A stretch of DNA of 64,000 nt from [Clostridium] innocuum (GTDB taxonomy: Bacteria > Bacillota_I > Bacilli_A > Erysipelotrichales > Erysipelotrichaceae), in assembly GCA_012317185.1 (NCBI GenBank), contig CP048838.1, forward strand, positions 930,001 to 994,000, written 5' to 3'. The notes beneath the pieces are model-generated. The model saw only the letters and a list, made by a program, of their open reading frames with translations. It was not told the DNA's origin and did no database searches. Positions 51,080 through 59,854 of this stretch are shown here, in pieces. The first letter of the stretch is position 1. Every line of letters starts with the position of its first letter. A program made the position numbers and the translations under genes.

Positions 51080-51457
51080 TCACGTCCTCAGCTTTTTCTC
51101 CGCTCTTGCAAGCCCGTCCTCATAGCCTTCGATTTTCGTATACAGCCGCTTCAGGGTAGCCTGCATTTCCAGCACCCTTTTTTTCAGCAGGGTACGCTGT
51201 TCCTTCAAAATATCCAGCCGTGCCTGTGTGGAGGCATCTCCCTGCTGAAACAGCTCCACGTATTCAATCAAAGCTTCAGTCGGCAGTCCCGCACTACGCA
51301 TGCATTTGATGAACGCAATCCATCCCAAATCCTTTTCACCGTAATCACGGATGCCGTCGGGAGTCCGCGGAACAGCAGGAAGCAGTCCGATTCTTTCATA
51401 ATAGCGAAGCGTATCTACGGAAATTTCAAACATACGGCTTACTTCGGCAATTGTCAT
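51080..51457 (-). CDS. MerR-family transcriptional regulator
   Basis: 125 residues. The N-terminal winged HTH is typical (MTIAEVSRMFEISVDTLRYY, ERIGLLPAVPRTPDGIRDYG). A coiled dimer helix follows (ILKEQRTLLKKRVLEMQATL). No cysteine cluster for metal sensing is seen, which suits the AdhR/small-molecule group. It is divergent from the NanE/glycyl-radical operon with 312 bp between, so it may control that operon. Confidence 0.9.
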   Translation of the reverse strand: MTIAEVSRMFEISVDTLRYYERIGLLPAVPRTPDGIRDYGEKDLGWIAFIKCMRSAGLPTEALIEYVELFQQGDASTQARLDILKEQRTLLKKRVLEMQATLKRLYTKIEGYEDGLARAEKKLRT

Positions 51458-51703
51458 GATTGTACTTCCTCTATAAAGTATGTATCTGTTATCATATCAC
51501 ACAAAGAACCAGTGACTAGCAATACCATGGTAATGAATAACCATCAGCTTCACTAAATCACTTGGAGCACGCTTTAAGTCAATATAATTATTGCAGTATT
51601 GCGAAAACTGCTAAAGAATAAAGAGTTTCATAATATAAATTTTAAAAATATCACACATTATGAATCAATATGAATCAAAATAAATTAAAATGATATAAAA
51701 AGA

Positions 51704-51762
51704 TTGACATCCTTTCTACATACTTCTATAATAAAATTGTAAGAAGGACACAGAAAAGGAGA
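51704..51762 (+). promoter_or_regulatory. Consensus promoter of the nanE/glycyl-radical operon
   Basis: TTGACA (51704-51709), a 17-bp spacer and TATAAT (51727-51732) match the sigma-A consensus exactly; AAAGGAG at 51756-51762 is the ribosome site. Upstream, ATGAATCAATATGAATCAAA (51660-51679) contains a direct repeat that could bind the divergent MerR protein. A MerR-type activator normally needs a longer spacer, so control here may instead be repression or upstream. Confidence 0.8.
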
Positions 51763-51769
51763 ACATGGA

Positions 51770-52519
51770 ATGAAAACTACTGATCCTAAGAAAAGAGCAC
51801 TGCTGGACGGTCTGAAAGACGGTCTGATCGTATCCTGTCAGGTACAGAAGGATGACCCTATCTATACCGATGACATCGTAGTAAAAATGGCGGAGGCAGC
51901 CAAATGGGCAGGAGCTGTGGCAATCCGCGCGAATTCTCCGGAACAGATCAAGGCAATTAAGGATAAGGTTGATTTGCCGATGATCGGTTTATGGAAAATC
52001 TGGCATGACGATACGGATGTTTTTATCACACCGACGATGGATGCCGCAAGAGCTGTGTGGGAGGCAGGAGCGGAAATCATCGCTCTGGACTGTACATCAC
52101 AGATTACACATGAAAACACACAGGCATGGGATTTGATCAAAACCGTGAAACAGGAAATTCCGGAAGCTATTATCTTTGCGGATGTTTCCAACATGGAGGA
52201 AGCAGCACGCGCTGTGGAAAACGGTGCGGATATCGTTGCACCGACGCTGTACGGCTATACAAAGGAAACAGAGCATATCGAGGGTGCGGATTACCGTATG
52301 TTTGCGGAGATGTGCCGTACCTTCCGCGATGAAGCATTCGTCATGATGGAGGGACATATCTATACGCCGGAGGATGCGATGAAGTGCATTTATCTGGGGG
52401 CGCATTCTGTTGTCGTAGGAAGTGCCATCACCCGTCCGCATCTGACTGCAAAGCGTTTTGTCGATCTGCTTGGCGGCTATCAGGATAATTGGAGAGATGC
52501 AGAAAAGGCAAAGCACTGA
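51770..52519 (+). CDS. nanE: Putative N-acetylmannosamine-6-phosphate 2-epimerase
   Basis: 249 residues forming a TIM barrel. The start (GLKDGLIVSCQVQKDDPIY), the AVAIRANSPEQIKAI stretch, LPMIGLWKIWHDD with the catalytic-type Lys, AGAEIIALDCTSQ, and MMEGHIYTPEDA with the Glu on the last strand match NanE. The reaction is ManNAc-6-P to GlcNAc-6-P in sialic acid use. No nanA, nanK or transporter follows; the next genes are a glycyl radical enzyme and its activase. The epimerase may therefore serve a different sugar phosphate made or used by that enzyme. It is a little longer than usual at the C-terminus. Confidence 0.85.
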   Translation: MKTTDPKKRALLDGLKDGLIVSCQVQKDDPIYTDDIVVKMAEAAKWAGAVAIRANSPEQIKAIKDKVDLPMIGLWKIWHDDTDVFITPTMDAARAVWEAGAEIIALDCTSQITHENTQAWDLIKTVKQEIPEAIIFADVSNMEEAARAVENGADIVAPTLYGYTKETEHIEGADYRMFAEMCRTFRDEAFVMMEGHIYTPEDAMKCIYLGAHSVVVGSAITRPHLTAKRFVDLLGGYQDNWRDAEKAKH

Positions 52520-52551
52520 TCTCATGATATAAGAAAGGAAGGCACAGGAGT

Positions 52552-54822
52552 ATGAAAAAGAAAATCAGTATTGACGGCGCGCAGAATGTTGAGGTATCCA
52601 AACCGATTCCGTGCGAAAAATCACCACAGGAACAGCTTGCCATCATGGAGGCCTATACACAGGCTCACAGGGATAGTGCCGCTCTGGATAAGGCAGAACG
52701 TGAACTTCGCTGCCTGCGTACTATTTTTCCTGCTCTGTTTCGAAGCATAGAGGATGATGATCTGCTGGCCGGACGTCTGGATTTTCTGCCGATTGGCTTT
52801 GGCAGTGTGACCAGCATCGGCGGTGTTTCCCATTACTGTGTTTTCCATAAGCTGCGCTCGTTTAAGGAACAGCTCGACAGCGAGGAAGAAAAGGCCAGAG
52901 TGGATGCTCTGTATGCCTATTGGGAGGAGCATGACACCAAGGCGATATATTGTGCAGATGTTTTAAATGAGTCCACCATCGGCCGCTTTATCGATTGCTC
53001 CTATCCGCTGATGGCAACTGCACGCTTATCTGGTATGATGCTGAATTACAAAAAGCTCATGGCATATGGACTGGAGGGGCTGAAAAAGCTGATCCGCTCA
53101 CAGAAGCCCAATACCTTTTTAAACAGCTGTGTGGAAAGCTTAACGCTACTGCAGGAGGTTATCGACCGTCAGATTGAGCTGGTGCGGGAAGCAAAGCTGG
53201 ATGCTGCGCGCAGCCGATTGCAGGATCTGGAGCTGATGGAACGCGATCTTGCGGTAATCCGCACACAGAAGCCTGCGACCTTTCATCAGGCGCTGCAGCT
53301 GTTCTGGATTTATGCCTTAGTGGCAGGGGTTATCAATTACGGTCGCATGGATGATGTGCTGGGGCCGTATCTGCAGCGTGATCTGGAGGACGATCTGATT
53401 ACGGAGGAGGAAGCGTACCGGTATCTGAAGTCTCTGTGGAAAATGATTGAGAACCGCCGTACAACGGTAAATGGACGTATCATCGTCGGCGGAGAAGGAA
53501 GAGAGCATCCAGAGGAAGGCGATACCTTTGCGCGTATCTGCCTGCGTGTCTGTCGGGATACCCGCTACGTGGAGCCGCAGTTTACGCTGCGCTTCAGTAA
53601 AAATACCCCGGCGGATATCATGGATATGGCATATGACTGCATCGGATCCGGTGCAACCTATCCGACGCTGTACAATGATGATGTCAATATTGAGGCAGTC
53701 ATGTACGGCATGCGTGTATCCCGTGAGATAGCGGAGCAGTATGTTCCCTTCGGCTGTGGAGAATTCGTGATTCAGGGAAAAAGCGTCGGTACACCGAATA
53801 CCCTTTTAAACCTGTTGAAGCTTCTCAATATCACCTTAAATGCAGGGATTGATCCAATGGATGGCAAGGCGAAAAACGGTCCGGTTTCCATACCGGAGTG
53901 CAGTGCGTTTACCACCTTTGATGAACTGTATGATACCTATAAGGAGCTGCTGGATTATTATTTTGACCTCAGTGTGGAGGCACAGAAGCATTCCTATGAG
54001 GTGATGAATCAGGAGGCAAGCTTTCTGTTTACCTCGATCCTGATGGATGACTGTATCACCCGTGGAAGGGCATTGCTTGACGGTGGTGTACAGATTCTGG
54101 GCGGTACCAATGAAACCTATGGAAACATCAATGCCAGTGATGCTCTGTATGCGATCCGTAAGCTGGTATATGAGGATAAGGTATACACACTACAACAGCT
54201 GCATGAGGCACAGCTCGCAGATTTTGAAGGCTATGAGCAGCTGCGAAGAGACCTGCTGCATGCAGACAAATATGGAAATGACAAGCCGGAATGCGATGCA
54301 CTTGCCAATGATTTATATGAGTTTGTCGCTAAGGGAATACGGCAGCGGGGCATTGACGCGGGTCTTGGCTATTATCTGATTGTTATTTCCAATAATCAAA
54401 CGAATACAGACTGGGGTCATCAGACCTTCGCCAGTCTGGATGGACGGAAAACGGGTGTCTTTATGAATCCTGCGAATAATCCGCAGGGCGGCGCCGCAAA
54501 GAGCGGACCGACAGCCTGTTTGAATTCCCTAAGCAGATTTCAGGCAAAATATCATGGCGGCAGTGTGCAGAATATCAAATTCACACCGCGCATGTTCAAT
54601 GAGGATCGGGATAAAATCCGAATCCTGTTTGATACGTATTTTAAGAAGGGCGGCTGCCAGCTGATGGTGACCGTTGTGGATCACGGCGTACTGGAGGATG
54701 CGCAGAAGCATCCGGAAAAGTATCCGGATCTGATTGTGCGTGTAGCCGGCTACAGTGCTGTCTTCGTGAATCTTACCAGAGATATTCAGGATGAGCTGCT
54801 GAGCAGGATGCTGTATGATTAA
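52552..54822 (+). CDS. Glycyl radical enzyme of unknown substrate (eliminase/dehydratase-like)
   Basis: 756 residues. The radical site motif RVAGYSA near the C-terminus carries Gly733. The active-site loop is VPFGCGEFV with Cys402 and Glu404, fitting the C-x-E pattern of diol dehydratases, choline lyase and hydroxyproline dehydratase. The middle residue is Gly where those families usually have Val, and it lacks the Cys-Cys pair of pyruvate formate-lyase. It should be activated by the neighbour activase and work only without oxygen. Its pairing with nanE suggests an amino-sugar or sugar-phosphate substrate, which is inference. The ATG follows AGGAG closely. Confidence 0.88.
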   Translation: MKKKISIDGAQNVEVSKPIPCEKSPQEQLAIMEAYTQAHRDSAALDKAERELRCLRTIFPALFRSIEDDDLLAGRLDFLPIGFGSVTSIGGVSHYCVFHKLRSFKEQLDSEEEKARVDALYAYWEEHDTKAIYCADVLNESTIGRFIDCSYPLMATARLSGMMLNYKKLMAYGLEGLKKLIRSQKPNTFLNSCVESLTLLQEVIDRQIELVREAKLDAARSRLQDLELMERDLAVIRTQKPATFHQALQLFWIYALVAGVINYGRMDDVLGPYLQRDLEDDLITEEEAYRYLKSLWKMIENRRTTVNGRIIVGGEGREHPEEGDTFARICLRVCRDTRYVEPQFTLRFSKNTPADIMDMAYDCIGSGATYPTLYNDDVNIEAVMYGMRVSREIAEQYVPFGCGEFVIQGKSVGTPNTLLNLLKLLNITLNAGIDPMDGKAKNGPVSIPECSAFTTFDELYDTYKELLDYYFDLSVEAQKHSYEVMNQEASFLFTSILMDDCITRGRALLDGGVQILGGTNETYGNINASDALYAIRKLVYEDKVYTLQQLHEAQLADFEGYEQLRRDLLHADKYGNDKPECDALANDLYEFVAKGIRQRGIDAGLGYYLIVISNNQTNTDWGHQTFASLDGRKTGVFMNPANNPQGGAAKSGPTACLNSLSRFQAKYHGGSVQNIKFTPRMFNEDRDKIRILFDTYFKKGGCQLMVTVVDHGVLEDAQKHPEKYPDLIVRVAGYSAVFVNLTRDIQDELLSRMLYD

Positions 54823-55711
54823 CGTCACGAATATTGAGCGCTTTGCGACTCATGACGGTCCGGGTATTCGCACAACACTCTTTCTGAAGGGATGTCCACT
54901 GTTTTGTCCATGGTGCGCCAATCCGGAGACACAGAGTGTGAAAAGCACAATGTTTCACAATGCCGTGCGCTGTGTTGGCTGCCGGTTGTGTGAGCGGGCA
55001 TGTCCGCATCAGGCCATCACGTTTGCGCAGGGAAACTTCACGTACAGGGAAGACCGCTGTCAGCGCTGCGGTGCCTGTGAACAGGTGTGTCTGCAGGATG
55101 CCATAGCATTTCAGGGAAAGGAAATGACGCTGGAAGCGATTATGGCGGAGCTGTGCAGGGATCGGGACTATTATGAAAACTCCGGCGGCGGTATCACCTT
55201 CAGCGGTGGTGAACCGTTTGTTCAGCAGGAAGCATTATGGGAGCTGCTTCGTGCCTGCAAGCAGGAGGGCTTTCATACCGCCGTGGAAACGACCGGTAAC
55301 TACTCCAGCGATTTGCTGATACGCATGATGCCGCTGATTGATCTTTTTCTATTTGACTTCAAGCATCCGGATGATACCATTCTGCATACGGTTACCGGTG
55401 CGGATGGAGCTTTGATTAAGGAAAATCTGCGTTATCTTCTCAAGGTGGATCCACAGAAGGTAATTGTACGCATTCCCGTCATACCGGGGTTCAATTATGA
55501 AAAGGACACACTGGAATCCGCATTGCGATATCTGAAATCCATTGGTGTCTGCGAGGTGAATCTTCTCCCGTACCATACACTGGGAAAGGTGAAATACGAA
55601 AAGATGGGAAAACCGTATACCTTATCGAATAAAATGCTGCAAAAAGAGGATCTGATGTGTTATCTGGAATATGCCCGACAACTCGGTATGCAGGCAAATA
55701 TCGGCGGATAG
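54815..55711 (+). CDS. Glycyl radical enzyme activase (radical SAM)
   Basis: 298 residues. The radical SAM cluster is CPLFCPWC (C27, C31, C34), followed by the two ferredoxin-type clusters CVGCRLCERACPHQ and CQRCGACEQVCLQD that mark activases of non-pyruvate glycyl radical enzymes. The GGGITFSGGEPFVQ stretch binds SAM. Its ATG lies inside the last codons of the enzyme gene (8-bp overlap), so production is coupled. It should make the glycyl radical on residue 733 of its partner. Confidence 0.93.
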   Translation: MINVTNIERFATHDGPGIRTTLFLKGCPLFCPWCANPETQSVKSTMFHNAVRCVGCRLCERACPHQAITFAQGNFTYREDRCQRCGACEQVCLQDAIAFQGKEMTLEAIMAELCRDRDYYENSGGGITFSGGEPFVQQEALWELLRACKQEGFHTAVETTGNYSSDLLIRMMPLIDLFLFDFKHPDDTILHTVTGADGALIKENLRYLLKVDPQKVIVRIPVIPGFNYEKDTLESALRYLKSIGVCEVNLLPYHTLGKVKYEKMGKPYTLSNKMLQKEDLMCYLEYARQLGMQANIGG

Positions 55712-55756
55712 GGGTGCAGTTCTGTAAAAGCAGACGGCACATCATGATGCAACGCG

Positions 55757-55785
55757 AAAACTGCCGGAGCAAATCCGGCAGTTTT
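55757..55785 (+). terminator. Terminator of the nanE/glycyl-radical operon
   Basis: AAAACTGCCGGA pairs with TCCGGCAGTTTT around a 5-nt loop. It is a perfect 12-bp stem ending in a T-run. Confidence 0.88.
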
Positions 55786-55877
55786 CCACAGGAGGATGTG
55801 ACAGAAGAAAAATTCATGGTTTTCTTCAAAAGAAACTTTTGGTATACTGAATACGTGAAAGAGAAAGAGGGTTCGAT

Positions 55878-56297
55878 ATGTTAGCAGAAACAGCAGTGAA
55901 ATATTATCATATGGGATACAACTGTGCGGAAAGCATCATTCGCGCAGGCAATGAGGTGTATGGTCTTGACCTGCATGACAGGGATATGAAGATGACAGCA
56001 GCCTTTGGCGGCGGCTTTCAGATTGGGGATGTATGCGGTGCCCTGTGCGGTGCAGCCTGTGTAGTCTCCGCTCGCTATGTGGAAACAAAGGCACACGACT
56101 GTTCTTTTCTTAGAACACTGACGCAGAAGCTGGTCATAGCATTTCAGAATAAAATGGGTTCCCGTCTTTGTGCGAAAATTAAACCGGTGTATCACAGCAA
56201 GGAAAAGAAATGTGAGCATACGGTGGAAACTGCCGCAGCCATTCTGGAGGAGGTCATCCGGGAATGGGATGAGGAAAGAAATGGCATACAGGGATAG
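55878..56297 (+). CDS. C_GCAxxG_C_C-family protein
   Basis: 139 residues. The family's spaced cysteines are visible: MGYNCAESIIRAG, FQIGDVCGALCGAACVVSAR and the C-terminal KKCEHTVETAAAI. The AAFGGGFQIGDVCGAL block is typical. Members are thought to bind a redox or metal cofactor; function is unknown. The gene follows the operon terminator and has its own GAGGG ribosome site, so it is probably separately expressed. Confidence 0.85.
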   Translation: MLAETAVKYYHMGYNCAESIIRAGNEVYGLDLHDRDMKMTAAFGGGFQIGDVCGALCGAACVVSARYVETKAHDCSFLRTLTQKLVIAFQNKMGSRLCAKIKPVYHSKEKKCEHTVETAAAILEEVIREWDEERNGIQG

Positions 56298-56508
56298 TAA
56301 GGTATCTTTTCCGCTTTAAGGTATTCTCCTGAAATCAGCTTAATCAAAAGGATCAGGTGCATCGGCTTATCGATGTGCTTGATCTTTTACTGTTTCTAAG
56401 TATGCAGTCCTCTTCCTTTGAACAGGAATCGGATGAAGGAGAAGCTGTTTGCATTTTACTTGTCTTTTTTCAATATTGCGCATATTCTGAATATAGGAGA
56501 TGATGCTT

Positions 56509-56712
56509 ATGAAGGAAGGAACTCTCGTATATTACCTGGATGAGGGGCAGATTCATGATGGACATGTTATCGATGTGGAAACCAAACAAAACGGCTTCGT
56601 GTTCAGTATTGACAGCTATGGAGAATGCGGTGGTTTCTGCCGTATTGATTCTGCACAGATCAACCGCACGGTGTTTGAGGATTTTGAGGAAGCGAAAAAG
56701 CACTTAAGATAA
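56509..56712 (+). CDS. Small hypothetical protein (67 residues)
   Basis: The sequence begins MKEGTLVYYLDEGQIHDGHV and has alternating hydrophobic residues typical of a small beta barrel, with CGGFCRID in the middle and an acidic/basic helix at the end. GGAG lies 9 nt before the ATG at 56509. I recognise no family. Confidence 0.65.
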   Translation: MKEGTLVYYLDEGQIHDGHVIDVETKQNGFVFSIDSYGECGGFCRIDSAQINRTVFEDFEEAKKHLR

Positions 56713-56896
56713 CATGCGGCTGTTGTACAGCCTGTCACAGCTGCTTTCAATGGGGGTGTTCCGCTTTGTCTGATTGAAAATTTCTTGGCGTATGCGGAAT
56801 GTCTGACAACTGCTGCCTTTTTTTTCATGCCCGCAGCGCGGTATCATAAAGAAAAGCATACCGACGGACGGATACTACTCACACTTAGGAGAGCAC

Positions 56897-56948
56897 AAAA
56901 AAATCAACCGATGTGTATTCACTGTGGTTGATTTTTTTGATTCATTCT
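56897..56948. terminator. Bidirectional terminator between convergent small genes
   Basis: AAAAAAATCAACC (56897-56909) and GGTTGATTTTTTT (56936-56948) pair over a long loop with T-runs on both strands. It separates the plus-strand 67-residue gene from the minus-strand 136-residue gene. Confidence 0.75.
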
Positions 56949-56966
56949 TTGCAGTAGGGAAAGCAG

Positions 56967-57377
56967 TTATTTCCTGCCTGTCTGCTTCAATGCCTGCATG
57001 GTTTCATCAAAGGGACAAATCATATTACTCAGTCTGCTGATTTGCGCGGCCAGTGTGTATTTAGTGGAAAGGGGAATCTCCCCGCCCTTTTGAAATGTCG
57101 CAAGCTGCTCCTTTTGCACTCCTGCCGTCGCAGCTACAAAGGATAGCGGCAGCTTATATTTTTCTACCAGAACATTCAGCAGTGCCTTCACAATATCGTC
57201 ATTATCCACCCTCCATGCAGGAAGGGTGATGAAATTGGATACAAACGAACAGATCATTGCCTGTTCCTGCTCTGTATGCTTTGTTACGTTTACACTGATT
57301 CCCATTGCCTGCAAAACAGCTTTCATATCAATGCCGTTTACCTCTTCCGCGGTTTGCAGGATGTCAAATAATTCCAT
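56967..57377 (-). CDS. Hypothetical helical protein, possible HTH regulator
   Basis: About 136 residues from the ATG at 57377 (MELFDILQTAEEVNGIDMKA). The last half has a helix-turn-helix-like run (LSFVAATAGVQKEQLATFQK, GGEIPLSTKYTLAAQISRLS) similar to XRE domains, with a linker before it. I cannot name a family. The reading to 57467 lacks a ribosome site. Confidence 0.6.
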   Translation of the reverse strand: MELFDILQTAEEVNGIDMKAVLQAMGISVNVTKHTEQEQAMICSFVSNFITLPAWRVDNDDIVKALLNVLVEKYKLPLSFVAATAGVQKEQLATFQKGGEIPLSTKYTLAAQISRLSNMICPFDETMQALKQTGRK

Positions 57378-57836
57378 ATCATAAGCCTCGCTTTCGTAAT
57401 GCTTTCGTATGCAAGTATGTGCAGGATAAACAGATATATCCAGCAGCATTCCTCTGAACGCAGTCATCTACAGTTTAGCGTAGTAGACAATAAAAATGAA
57501 GTAAAAAATACCATCGGTTTCTTAAGTTATGTTAATCGGTGACAGGAAAGTATACGGCTGAAGCTGCTTGTAAATAGAAAGAAATCAAGGATGAAAAGAA
57601 ATATGGCTGCATTCATGCCTGTAAGGTACACAGAGTGCGCCGTAGGGTGAACAGAGTATCCCCCATCTGTTCATCGACCACTGAGATGGGCGTATTCTGC
57701 CTGCTTTTTAGATAAAATCCCTTTTAACGTGAAAAATAGAAAAAGTTATCAAAAATTTGCGGATTTTTTAGGAATTTGACAGATTCCATACGTATAGAAG
57801 GGGGTAAGGAGCCCTTACAGAATGGAGGACATAAAA
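57378..57836. other. Non-coding stretch upstream of the Rpn gene
   Basis: No gene is seen. A hairpin CCCATCT/AGATGGG lies at 57662-57690. TTGACA occurs at 57776 just before the gene, with GGAGG at 57825-57829 as the ribosome site. Confidence 0.45.
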
Positions 57837-58826
57837 ATGTCAAATGCAATGAATCAACTCAACTACAGTAACGATCTATTTTTTAAGTACACCCTTTCCC
57901 GCGAGGATGAAGGCTCTGTGTACGCCCGCAACACCATCATTGAACGTGTTACCGGTATCAGGGTAAAGGAAAGCACCGTACTCAATCCCAACCTGGATCC
58001 GGACATCATCGGAAAGAAGCGCATCATTCTGGATGTCCACGTGAAGGATGAACAAAATCGTCATTTCAATATCGAGATGCAGACGACCTGTAAGGGAATA
58101 GCGGAAATGATGCGTTTTGAATTTTACGGAGCCAGAGCGTTGAACAATCAGCTGAAAAGCGGTGAGTTTTATGATCAATTAAAGCCGGTTTATCAAATCA
58201 TATTCATCGATGAGTATGCATGGAACAACAGAAATCTGATCAATCAATATCAGATGCGCAATGAGCAGGGAGAAGATGAAAGCGGATATCCGCTCATCCT
58301 TCGTACCTTTGTTCATACGCCGGCAATCAATGACATCGTAAAGAAGAAAATGCAGAGGCTGAATGACTTTGAACAACTGGTATACCTGTTTGAAAATAAT
58401 GAAAAAAATGATATACTGAAGTCGAAGGAAAGGCTGGTGAAGGTATTCATGAACAAGTATGAGGAAATGCAGAAGGATGATGAGCTGTGGTCAACGGCTA
58501 TGGCGATTCAAATGGGAGAAGCACGTTACCGCAACGGCTTGCGTGACAGCTTTGAAGAGGGAAAAGCTGCCGGAAAAATGGAAGGAAAGATAGAAGGCAG
58601 GATGGAAGGAAAGATAGAAGGTAGGATGGAAGGAAAGATAGAAGGCAAGTTGGAAGGAGAAAGGCAGCTCTTACACAAACTCATAGAAATGAAATATCAT
58701 GAGGATTGCGCTACGTGGCTGCAGGCATTAACTGAGGAGCAGATGCATATCGTATCCACTTTACTTCTGGAATGTGATACCTTCGAGGCTGTCAAAAAGC
58801 AATTAAATAAAACTGATACGAAATAA
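57837..58826 (+). CDS. Rpn-family PD-(D/E)XK nuclease (putative transposase-like)
   Basis: 329 residues from the ATG at 57837 (GGAGG 8 nt upstream). The N-terminal nuclease part has NDLFFKYTLSREDEGSVYAR and then LDVHVKDEQNRHFNIEMQTT, with the D...E-x-Q core typical of Rpn/PDDEXK proteins. The C-terminal region holds a run of KMEGKIEGRMEGKIEGRMEG repeats (24-bp DNA repeats at ~58577-58655) and a terminal helical domain. Rpn proteins cleave DNA and promote RecA-independent recombination; some act in phage defence. A C-terminal-only copy follows. Confidence 0.85.
   Translation: MSNAMNQLNYSNDLFFKYTLSREDEGSVYARNTIIERVTGIRVKESTVLNPNLDPDIIGKKRIILDVHVKDEQNRHFNIEMQTTCKGIAEMMRFEFYGARALNNQLKSGEFYDQLKPVYQIIFIDEYAWNNRNLINQYQMRNEQGEDESGYPLILRTFVHTPAINDIVKKKMQRLNDFEQLVYLFENNEKNDILKSKERLVKVFMNKYEEMQKDDELWSTAMAIQMGEARYRNGLRDSFEEGKAAGKMEGKIEGRMEGKIEGRMEGKIEGKLEGERQLLHKLIEMKYHEDCATWLQALTEEQMHIVSTLLLECDTFEAVKKQLNKTDTK
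58577..58655 (+). repeat. Tandem repeats encoding (K/R)MEGKIEG
   Basis: Units of 12 and 24 bp (ATGGAAGGAAAGATAGAAGG with GTAGG or CAGG) are repeated three times in the Rpn gene and again at about 59209-59268 in its partial copy. They are prone to slippage and lengthen a charged hinge in the protein. Confidence 0.8.
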
Positions 58827-58881
58827 GTTATTCTATACATAATAATTGTGAATTTCTTTTCTATACCGTAAACGAAAGGTT

Positions 58882-58906
58882 CTCAGCACATGAAGTGCTG
58901 AGGCTT
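58882..58906 (+). terminator. Terminator of the Rpn gene
   Basis: CTCAGCAC (58882-58889) pairs with GTGCTGAG (58895-58902), followed by GCTTTT. It lies between the full-length gene and its partial copy. Confidence 0.78.
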
Positions 58907-58963
58907 TTCATATTGTTCATACAAATGTCATATTTCTCTATGTGGCTGATAATATTGAAAAAA

Positions 58964-59446
58964 GGGAAAGAAAATCCAAAGTTGAATGAGTTGAATGACT
59001 TTGAACAGCTGCTGTATCTGTTTGAAAATAATGAAAAAAATGATATACTGAAGTCGAAGGAAAGGCTGGTGAAGGTATTCGTGGATAAGTATGAGGAAAT
59101 GCAGAAGGATGATGAGCTGTGGTCAACGGCTATGGCGATTCAAATGGGAGAAGCACGTTACCGCAACGGCTTGCGTGACAGCTTTGAAGAGGGAAAAGCT
59201 GCCGGAAAAATGGAAGGAAAGATAGAAGGCAGGATGGAAGGAAAGATAGAAGGTAGGATAGAAGGCAAGTTGGAAGGAGAAAGGCAGCTCTTACACAAAC
59301 TCATAGAAATGAAGTATCATGAGGCTTGCGCAACGTGGCTGCAGGCATTAACTGAGGAGCAGATGCATATCGTATCCACTTTACTTCTGGAATGTGATAC
59401 CTTTGAGTCACTCAGAAAACGATTAAATAAATCTGACAAGAAATAA
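58964..59446 (+). pseudogene. C-terminal-only copy of the Rpn protein
   Basis: From about 58988 the sequence is nearly identical to the last ~150 residues of the upstream Rpn gene (LNDFEQLLYLFENNEKNDIL, the MEGKIEGR repeats, and the terminal helices), ending in a normal stop. The nuclease part is missing. A reading frame is open from 58895, with possible starts at ATG codons near 58928 and 58940 or a TTG near 58979, none with a strong ribosome site. It is either a duplication remnant or a truncated regulator of the full-length enzyme. Confidence 0.7.
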
Positions 59447-59596
59447 GCTGTCTGTAATTTAAGAGAAATTTTTATATGTATTTTTGAATTATTCGCATAA
59501 ACACTATACTTATAAGCAATTTTATAATTGCAAAAACATTCATTTTACCTGGATATGCCACGATTGAATGAGCCTTGATATGACAATAAAACCGAT

Positions 59597-59752
59597 AAGG
59601 GAGATAGCACATAAAAGGGTTCTTTCTAACTTTAGGGTGTTTGCAAAAGGGAGACTTCAGCTTCTATTGATAACTACAATCGTATGGAACTCTCCCTATT
59701 TCAAGTTTACCCACAATCGAGAAAGAACCCATAAAAGCTGTGTATCTCCCTT
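59597..59752 (+). ncRNA. Structured-RNA candidate, copy B
   Basis: The outer arms AAGGGAGAT (59597-59605) and ATCTCCCTT (59744-59752) pair, then GGGTTCTTTCT with AGAAAGAACCC, then GGGAGA with TCTCCC. Inner blocks TTCTATTGAT and CCACAATCGAG match copy A at 49018-49166, while the outer stem is different in sequence but still pairs. It lies where the neighbouring HTH gene is truncated, so it may be a mobile palindromic unit rather than a fixed RNA gene. Confidence 0.5.
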
Positions 59753-59849
59753 TATTCTTGCAATCTAATATTTCTCTGACTGCCTTTTCATCTCCGCTAG
59801 TCACTCTGCAAATGAGGTCATAAGAGGGATAACCATAATCTTTTTTCAT
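59753..59849 (-). pseudogene. Truncated HTH gene of Tn916-type
   Basis: The start reads MKKDYGYPSYDLICRVTSGD and EKAVREILDC, as in the small helix-turn-helix proteins beside the sigma-like gene of Tn916-related elements. After about 30 residues the frame runs into copy B of the structured repeat and the similarity ends. The gene has lost its C-terminal part. Confidence 0.7.
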
Positions 59850-59854
59850 TTGTC

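Noticed and set aside
58577..58655. CRISPR-like short repeats
   Set aside because: The repeats are contiguous coding units without spacers, in frame with the Rpn protein; no cas genes are present.
59568..59768. 66-residue plus-strand protein
   Set aside because: It overlaps the structured element copy B, has no ribosome site and no protein-like pattern.
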